Source of the DNA: Tannerellaceae bacterium
GTDB taxonomy: Bacteria > Bacteroidota > Bacteroidia > Bacteroidales > Tannerellaceae
Length of the DNA stretch: 64,000 nt
Direction of reading: 5' to 3'
Assembly (NCBI GenBank): GCA_031257015.1
Contig: JAIRPK010000016.1
Span: 106,449-170,448, forward strand
Below the pieces are notes generated by a model, which worked only from the letters and a program-made list of their open reading frames with translations, was not told the origin of the DNA and made no database searches. Of this stretch, positions 59,101 through 64,000 are shown piece after piece. Position numbers and translations under genes: made by a program. Within the stretch, counting starts at the first letter, position 1, and each line of letters starts with the position of its first letter.

Positions 59101-62100
59101 ATCGGTTGTGCCATCGTAAGTTTTGGCTGCGGCAGCGGCGGTAGCGGTTAATTGATATTTTGCGATGTTGAAAGAGCCGGTCACTGTGCCGCTGTAATTA
59201 CCGGTTCCGGAGACGGTGACGACCGCGTTGCCTGCGTTTGTGCCGCCGGCGGTTACGGAACTGGAATAATCGGTCGTGCCGTTCAATGTTGTTGGCACCC
59301 CATTGACTGTTAGAGTGACAAATAGATTGGTTGCGGCAGGCGATTGCGGGCTTCCGTTATAAATATAAGCTCCGGCAATTTTGACATCAGTGTTTGTGGA
59401 GGTCAAATCCCTGGTGGCGATGTTCAAAACGTAGTCGGCCTCCGTCTCCGCAAACTTTCCGGGGACGGCAGGAGCTTTGGCATAAATATTAACCTTGCCG
59501 ACCTTCTTGATTGTCACCTCTCCGGTGGTTGCATTGACGGTAGCGATGGTGGTATCCCCGCTTCTGTAAATAAAATTGGAGTTTCCGCCCGCGGTATTAT
59601 TCTTGGCGGCATTAATAAAGGCCAGGTCGCCGAAAGTTTTGTTTACGGGCGAAGCCGCATCGAAAGAAATGGATTGCGGAAGACCGTTAACGGCATCAAA
59701 ATCGACGGCTGTTATTTTGGGATTTACATCATAATTGCCCGCAGCAGCCGTGAACTTGTAATATAAGGTAGTCCTTCCCGCAACAAAAGTATAACCGGCA
59801 GCAACCGGCGTATTAGCCGACGCATCCTGATACCATGCGCCCGTGCCCTGAACCGTTTCTGGAGTTCCATTGATGGAAACGCCCACCGGAAGAGGCATTT
59901 GTACTGTTGAAAGAGCCGCCCCGACAACAACTTGAACAGGTTGCGCAACATTATACGAATAAGGAGCGGCAGAAATATTCGCCGCAAGGCCTGTCGGTAT
60001 AGTTGGAGCTTCATAATTGGCGGCATTTGCTCCGGCAAGCGTCAATGTCTGCACCGTTACAGCCTTGCCGTTGCCGACATTTGCATTGGGGAAGGAGGCA
60101 TTGAAGTTGAGAGAGACGATTTCGCCGGCGACTATGTTGCCTGCAGTTATGGAGTAAGTGATTTCGGCGGTTGTCGAGCCGTCATAAACTTTATTTTTGG
60201 CGGCAACGTTAGCGAAGGTTATCGCACGCTTGCTTATTTCGTAAGTAGCCGTTTTTGTGTCCTTATAATTGCCGTTGCCGGTAATCGTAAGTGTAGCTGT
60301 GCCAACGTTCAGTCCTCCGCTTGTGGTTGCAAAAGAATAGTCGGAGTTTTCAGCCAGCGTTGTGTTGCCGATTTTAACGGTGATGGAAGCCGGAAGCTGT
60401 TGAGCGCCATTGTAAACAATTGCGGGAATCGGAGCAACCGTAGCGTCGGACAATGTTCTTCGCTGTATGGTGAAATCCACGCTCGTTTGGGGCAACGTAT
60501 ATCCTGTGAGCGAAGGTTTCAGCGCAATGGTGGCCTTATAATCTCCCGCATTGGTCGGCGGATTGGATGAGGAATAGCTGGTTTGATTCCGTCCGGCATA
60601 AGTTACCGTATAGTCCGTACCCACAGTCAGATTAACCTGGCTTCCTCCCTGATTGGTGAAGTTAAATCCAGCTTGCGGCTGACCGTTATAGTTTGTGGAG
60701 GTCGGGACGAGCGAAAGAGGCTCGGCTGCTGAGGGAGAATCGACTAAAGTGAAGGAGGCGTAACTGCTTAATGACAACCAGGCGCGATCATAATAATAAA
60801 CTTGTAGTCTGTAATTTCCGGGGTCCAGCTCAATCGGCGTATTGAACAGTATTGTCTTAGTCTCATTATTGTCTATTAATATCTGTTGCTGACCAAATTT
60901 AAGCAGATTGGGACTGCCGATATAGTCAGGGGCGACGGAAGAGACAAGTGCACCGTCATATAATCCACCATCATTTTTGATCACCACCGTCATTTGCGGA
61001 TTCCATTTATTAACGGCAGCACTGTTCGCGAACGTAGGCCCCGACACAATCTTGAGCAACGGCGCTGCCGGAGCGGCATTGACCGTGACATTGATCTGGC
61101 TTCCCAAATCTGTAAACAACTGCGATGAACCGACACCGTAGAGCTGATCATACTGCACTTTAGCTGTATGCGCCCCCGTAGAAGTTGACGCCGGGATAGT
61201 TGCGGAGAAGGCAAGCGTCTTGGTTGTGCCGGAAGGAATCACAACCGGTTCGGTCGTCAGGACGGAGTTGTCAAGTAAAATTCTCAAGTCCGCCTTATAG
61301 TCCGCCGGGCCGCTGTTTGTAATCTTGGCGTTAAATACCGCCCCCTTGCCCTGATACATCTGCGCAAGTGATTTAAGTTCATCCAAAGCTAAGGCGGGCT
61401 GTTTCGGCATAATGTCATTAATCAAAGCCTTTCCATTTGATATGTTTAATTTTAACTCATGGACTCCTCCCTCTTTCCACTCCATCGGGATAGGTGTATT
61501 CTCATCCGTACTGTGACTGTAAACCGGAACGATAGTATATTCTCCATCCGGCAAAGAAGGAAGTATCATATTAGAAAATGGAGCGGAACCATAACCGTAG
61601 CGAGGATTAAGAGTATTCGTTTGGAATTTAGCCCAATAGTTAATCAATGAATTATTTTGATAAATAGCCAAGCCAATGTAACCATCAAAAGGCTTCGACG
61701 AAGTATTAAACACCGACTTTAACGTCACCGTAACAGGCGTAGTCGTATCAAAGCTCTTCTTGTTGGAAGAAACAGAAACAAAACTGATTCTGGCAGTCGA
61801 AGGAACGCTGCCCGGCACAGCCGGCTTAATGCCGATAATAATATCCTGGTCGTAATTATATCCTCCCGTACCGCCACCAATGCCCAGAGATTTTGGATTC
61901 AGAGCAGAGAGTTCAAAGTATCCGTCCGAAGTGCTGCCCCATCCCCAGTTGAAATGAAAGAAATCATCCGAACTATACCCATCGCAAACAAAAGCATGTC
62001 CTCCGCCCGAAGAAGTAACACCGCCATAATAAACCGGACGGTTATTCGTCAACTCCTCCTTAATCATAGCAGACCAATTGGCATAAGAATAATGATTTCT

Positions 62101-62991
62101 CTTATATATAGAAACACCCGAATCATATCCAAAATAATTTTCCAAAGCCGAAGGCACATCAAACGAGTACGCACCGCTTGAAGAAGTTCCATATTGCATC
62201 TTCACCGCAACACCACAATGGAACATCAACGTCGCTACCGCTTGCTGCTGCGCCGACGTAGCCGAGCTTGAATACCTGTCCAGCATATCGTTCCATTGAT
62301 ACGTCGTCACACCAAAATTCGCTGATACGCTCGAACCCACGTTGGGCGGCGTATAAGAAACATACCCTGTCCCCTGCGCCGGATGACGGTGGTAATACAT
62401 AATCTGCGCCATCGCCGTAGCCACACAACCAGTATAAGTCCTTGTCCCACTGATAGTCGGACAACTATTATAATAAGGAGCATTCTGATTCCATTTTGCT
62501 TTAACAAGCGGATTCACAGACGGCGCAAGCGGCCCCGTCAGCGGATCATTCATCTGCGTCTGCCCATCCTGCTGCGCAGTTGCTCTTAGCATCGTCCCCG
62601 TTTGAGGATTATCCAGCGAAGCAAACTCCGATTCATAGAAGCCCAGCCAATACTTGAAGTTGTCCGGCAAGTTTTTGAAGTCGAACGTACCTTCGTCGGC
62701 ATAACCTAAAACATCTTTTGTTCTTCCGTCAGCAGAAACAAGAATAAACCCATCATTCGCTCCGCGGTTGAAAACATAGAAATACGGTTTTCCCGCCGTT
62801 GAACGTAGCAGGCTCTTTGACGTATAAGCCAATCGAAGCGCATCACCTTGGCCGATAGAACTTCTGAGAAACCGTCCATGCCTGGCCAGGAAAGACTTTG
62901 CAATATCCATGGCCTCCGCCTCTGAACGGTTTTGCGCCATCCCAGCAAAAGTCATTAAGAAAAGAAACACAAAAAGTAAAATTCGTCTCAT
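56188..62991 (-). CDS. Giant secreted C10 (streptopain-like) cysteine protease with T9SS sorting domain, paralogue 2
   Basis: This 2267-residue protein is collinear with the protein at 43027-49866 from end to end and strongly similar to it by eye. Signal peptide 1-19 (ending GMAQ) precedes the prodomain. Catalytic Cys189 lies in YTGCVATAMAQIMYYHRHPAQG, and His332 in GGGHAFVCDGYSSDDFFHFNWGWG. Then come the same YDG (KVYDGSTTAE, KTYDGTTDAT, KIYDGQPYAY) and MBG-like (KTFGDLAFINAAKN, KEFGTAAFSFVA) beta domains, Big_2 and cadherin-like domains, and the sorting domain (KTIAIYDLLGRKQLSENP, ending TTTVKIAKKL). Both active sites look intact. It probably arose by duplication with the 43027 gene. C10 enzymes in gut and oral Bacteroidales attack host proteins; the target is unknown. 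Confidence 0.93.
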   Translation of the reverse strand: MRRILLFVFLFLMTFAGMAQNRSEAEAMDIAKSFLARHGRFLRSSIGQGDALRLAYTSKSLLRSTAGKPYFYVFNRGANDGFILVSADGRTKDVLGYADEGTFDFKNLPDNFKYWLGFYESEFASLDNPQTGTMLRATAQQDGQTQMNDPLTGPLAPSVNPLVKAKWNQNAPYYNSCPTISGTRTYTGCVATAMAQIMYYHRHPAQGTGYVSYTPPNVGSSVSANFGVTTYQWNDMLDRYSSSATSAQQQAVATLMFHCGVAVKMQYGTSSSGAYSFDVPSALENYFGYDSGVSIYKRNHYSYANWSAMIKEELTNNRPVYYGGVTSSGGGHAFVCDGYSSDDFFHFNWGWGSTSDGYFELSALNPKSLGIGGGTGGYNYDQDIIIGIKPAVPGSVPSTARISFVSVSSNKKSFDTTTPVTVTLKSVFNTSSKPFDGYIGLAIYQNNSLINYWAKFQTNTLNPRYGYGSAPFSNMILPSLPDGEYTIVPVYSHSTDENTPIPMEWKEGGVHELKLNISNGKALINDIMPKQPALALDELKSLAQMYQGKGAVFNAKITNSGPADYKADLRILLDNSVLTTEPVVIPSGTTKTLAFSATIPASTSTGAHTAKVQYDQLYGVGSSQLFTDLGSQINVTVNAAPAAPLLKIVSGPTFANSAAVNKWNPQMTVVIKNDGGLYDGALVSSVAPDYIGSPNLLKFGQQQILIDNNETKTILFNTPIELDPGNYRLQVYYYDRAWLSLSSYASFTLVDSPSAAEPLSLVPTSTNYNGQPQAGFNFTNQGGSQVNLTVGTDYTVTYAGRNQTSYSSSNPPTNAGDYKATIALKPSLTGYTLPQTSVDFTIQRRTLSDATVAPIPAIVYNGAQQLPASITVKIGNTTLAENSDYSFATTSGGLNVGTATLTITGNGNYKDTKTATYEISKRAITFANVAAKNKVYDGSTTAEITYSITAGNIVAGEIVSLNFNASFPNANVGNGKAVTVQTLTLAGANAANYEAPTIPTGLAANISAAPYSYNVAQPVQVVVGAALSTVQMPLPVGVSINGTPETVQGTGAWYQDASANTPVAAGYTFVAGRTTLYYKFTAAAGNYDVNPKITAVDFDAVNGLPQSISFDAASPVNKTFGDLAFINAAKNNTAGGNSNFIYRSGDTTIATVNATTGEVTIKKVGKVNIYAKAPAVPGKFAETEADYVLNIATRDLTSTNTDVKIAGAYIYNGSPQSPAATNLFVTLTVNGVPTTLNGTTDYSSSVTAGGTNAGNAVVTVSGTGNYSGTVTGSFNIAKYQLTATAAAAAKTYDGTTDATVVITLNNIIGSDVVSAKASGTFASKDVGSNKTVTISNLTLSGGAKDNYIEPVVSSTTANITPANYDYLFTTTQKTVIDGETFSSVARTITPASGVGVNVPAGGTKETVTGNILWFTDAQRLNQVSGNYAFALSVPQVTLYWAFTATDANYNSAPKTGQVVFDVQNGAAQNVNFPSTTLSKEFGTAAFSFVAVNATNNGGNITYSSTNPAVADISANGTVTIHGAGTATLTAVAAQVPGFFARTEANCILTVTPRTIAAAEMLIAGTLTYNGTAQMPAPANVSVKLNGNPLTYSTDYIFNSANAGTDAGEYILTVTGTGNYKDNVSKKFTIAKKPLTINIASTQVDAKTYDNTADATVSSVAFNGLEGTQSLVINTDYTVAGATFNNVNAGMRDVAANVLLISNAPTAKNYFLANGTFTKTGVAINKATVGGVSQSFEVKAGLAKSYSYNAAKLLPSVTGVLGHEQYVLGTVTNVDNVLALPLTFNGPTLTIPVNNVAAAGKTATVNVDVSSDNYNTFTSTVTVTTVVKTPVVISGLTLNNKIYDGQPYAYSGSPVVAKAVDGANVNIASLDKLYESTDGAGYSSDRAPTAAGAYSLTLSVPASDATYSGSIVYNFNIEKKPVKIKANDAIITVGQSQPAYTYTVEGQVANDQVIASGTPALTCPGYVDAPGRYAIVPNIAGVTLTGNYLFDTQPTVNGALTVVAAGGLVTGVTLDPVTLSLYVGNTSTMVVTVLPVGTTGTGVVWTTSDAGVATVNNGVVTAIAVGEAIITVKTNVGGYTASCKVTVKEVAPPVLSSDATLFRLSIDEAQLTPNFNPSVNDYSASVSAAVASINVKAVASHALATVTGDGLHNLQPGGNTIAVAVEAEDGTTNTYRIVVTRSTGVANEELADKLNIYFDPSYATIFVQSDITVKTIAIYDLLGRKQLSENPYSAGTVPVNIAKCGKGLYILRIETANGTTTVKIAKKL

Positions 62992-63252
62992 ATTAATTTA
63001 AATCTTTGTTTGGTTATTAGATATACAGAGTTTATATTTCACACTAAAAACGTCAGTGCTATAAGCACATAAGCGGAAAAGCTTTGTTATTCGTTCTGGT
63101 AGAAACATTTAGTTTTTTTGTTGTAAGTAATTCATTACTCATTGTCCTGATCATAAACATCTGGCTGGAGGGAAGGGAAACAGAACATTGCCATCATTAA
63201 TTTGCCTTGTTTAAAGGCTATTTTTATGTTTTATATAAATATATAAACACCA

Positions 63253-63260
63253 CAAAGATA
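63253..63260 (-). promoter_or_regulatory. Possible promoter -7 element for the second C10 protease
   Basis: The minus strand reads TATCTTTG, a perfect match, but it lies about 260 bp before the ATG at 62991. If used, the leader is long. The rest of 62992-63764 is AT-rich and I see nothing else in it. Confidence 0.45.
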
Positions 63261-63764
63261 CGAATAAAAGCGTAATCTACAATACGTTGTCGGAAAAACA
63301 TTGTCCAGCTCAAAAGAAACACCCCTTCGCATTAGCTCTTCCGCCGGCTTTGGGGAAGCCTCTGGTCAACAATACTGCGTTTCTTGAAACAGTCTTCTTT
63401 TTTCATGCACAAATGGATGGAGAAAATTGAACAGCCGTAAACTCCTAGTGATTTTTTTGCTCTCATTCAAAACTTTTAGTATTACCTCTGTTCACTGTAT
63501 TTTTAAAGAAGAATCACCACCTAAATTATTATCACAGAATATTCACTTTTTAAATAACAGGACGATACAGTTAGTTCTTTCTCTGTTCTTATATCCTATT
63601 CTTCCCATTTTGAAGTTTTATAGACGTCACTCAACGGCCTGTCAATCCATCAATCATCATACAGTCAATACTATTAGTGGGTAATCACTTTGTATAATTA
63701 ATTGAAGAATATCATGTTCTTCCAATGGATTCTGCTAAAATATCCAGCGATTTTATTTTTTCGG

Positions 63765-64000
63765 TTACCGTCTATCGCCTTCTGCAACTCTTCTTAAAGC
63801 TAAAAATGCCTCTTTTAACGGTTGCGAAACAGCGCTTGCCGGCTCGGATAAAACCATTGTCTGATAAGTATTCAAAAAGACATTTCGTTGCCTGTGAAAG
63901 AAGTGCAAAAAATGGCGAATAAAACCAATACAGTCCAAAATCGCAAATTCTGTCCCTGTCTTTTCATACATACTGTTGGCATATTCTGCGACTTCTGTTT
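63765..64000 (-). CDS. Unrecognised partial gene at the right edge
   Basis: A minus-strand frame is open from the window edge to a stop at 63765, about 77 codons. Readable parts are EVAEYANSMYEKTGTEFAILDCIGFIRHFLHFFHRQRNVF and, at the end, PLKEAFLALRRVAEGDRR. I do not recognise a family. It could be the C-terminus of a real protein whose start lies outside, or a chance frame. No terminator is clear after it. Confidence 0.3.
   Translation of the reverse strand, partial: TEVAEYANSMYEKTGTEFAILDCIGFIRHFLHFFHRQRNVFLNTYQTMVLSEPASAVSQPLKEAFLALRRVAEGDRR

Overview
The window is a stretch of a Bacteroidales (phylum Bacteroidota) chromosome. Evidence: a SusC/SusD outer-membrane pair, TAnnTTTG promoter elements in front of many genes, the Bacteroidota-type gene cluster M23 peptidase-dxr-rseP-DUF4271-hemD-rnpA-yidD, and two C10 proteases whose C-termini look like type IX secretion sorting domains. 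The sorting domains argue for a lineage that has type IX secretion (as Porphyromonas, Tannerella or Paludibacter do) rather than Bacteroides itself. I cannot name the genus.

Layout. 1-2889: end of galM, a glucose/galactose-type MFS transporter and galK, closed by a strong terminator. 3073-8899: short-chain threonine dehydrogenase, a small DUF6483-like protein, an AraC regulator, phosphoglycerate mutase gpmI and a DUF3109 protein. 8906-17948: ribonuclease Z, a serpin relic, mfd, a DUF349 protein and a DUF268 protein. 18809-28442 (minus strand): a polysaccharide utilisation locus, susC-susD-DUF3823-beta-helix protein-GH43/ceramidase-like fusion; a GH78 alpha-L-rhamnosidase lies nearby at 32899-35145. 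29434-32637: bifunctional nuclease, NupC-type nucleoside transporter, rsmE and yccF. 36320-41814 (minus): the cell-envelope/isoprenoid/heme/RNase P cluster. 43027-62991: two giant C10 proteases, paralogues of each other, flanking hisS and groES-groEL.

The most unusual content is not genic. Seven intergenic gaps hold tandem arrays of short units. Most units contain a dyad (inverted repeat). Three families are exact in period: 21 bp with AACAT...ATGTT arms (two loci, about 6018-6560 and 54847-55359), 22 bp with CGACTG..CAGTCG arms (two loci, 18006-18709 with 32 units and 35572-35857 with 13 units), and 43 bp with a GTCCCAC..GTGGGAC-like core (28814-29157, 8 units). A fourth has 21-bp units with a GATTCTCCGAGAATC core (50514-50639). 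Two weaker arrays have about 42-bp (42292-42544) and 46-bp (35877-36060) periods. The 22-, 43- and 46-bp periods cannot encode short peptide repeats, so the shared design points to DNA- or RNA-level function or to an amplification process. This is my best candidate for an undescribed system.

Functionally, the left part supports uptake and Leloir-pathway use of galactose. The PUL and rhamnosidase suggest growth on a pectic or arabinose/rhamnose-containing glycan. The C10 proteases would be secreted, surface-associated cysteine proteases. The remaining genes are housekeeping.
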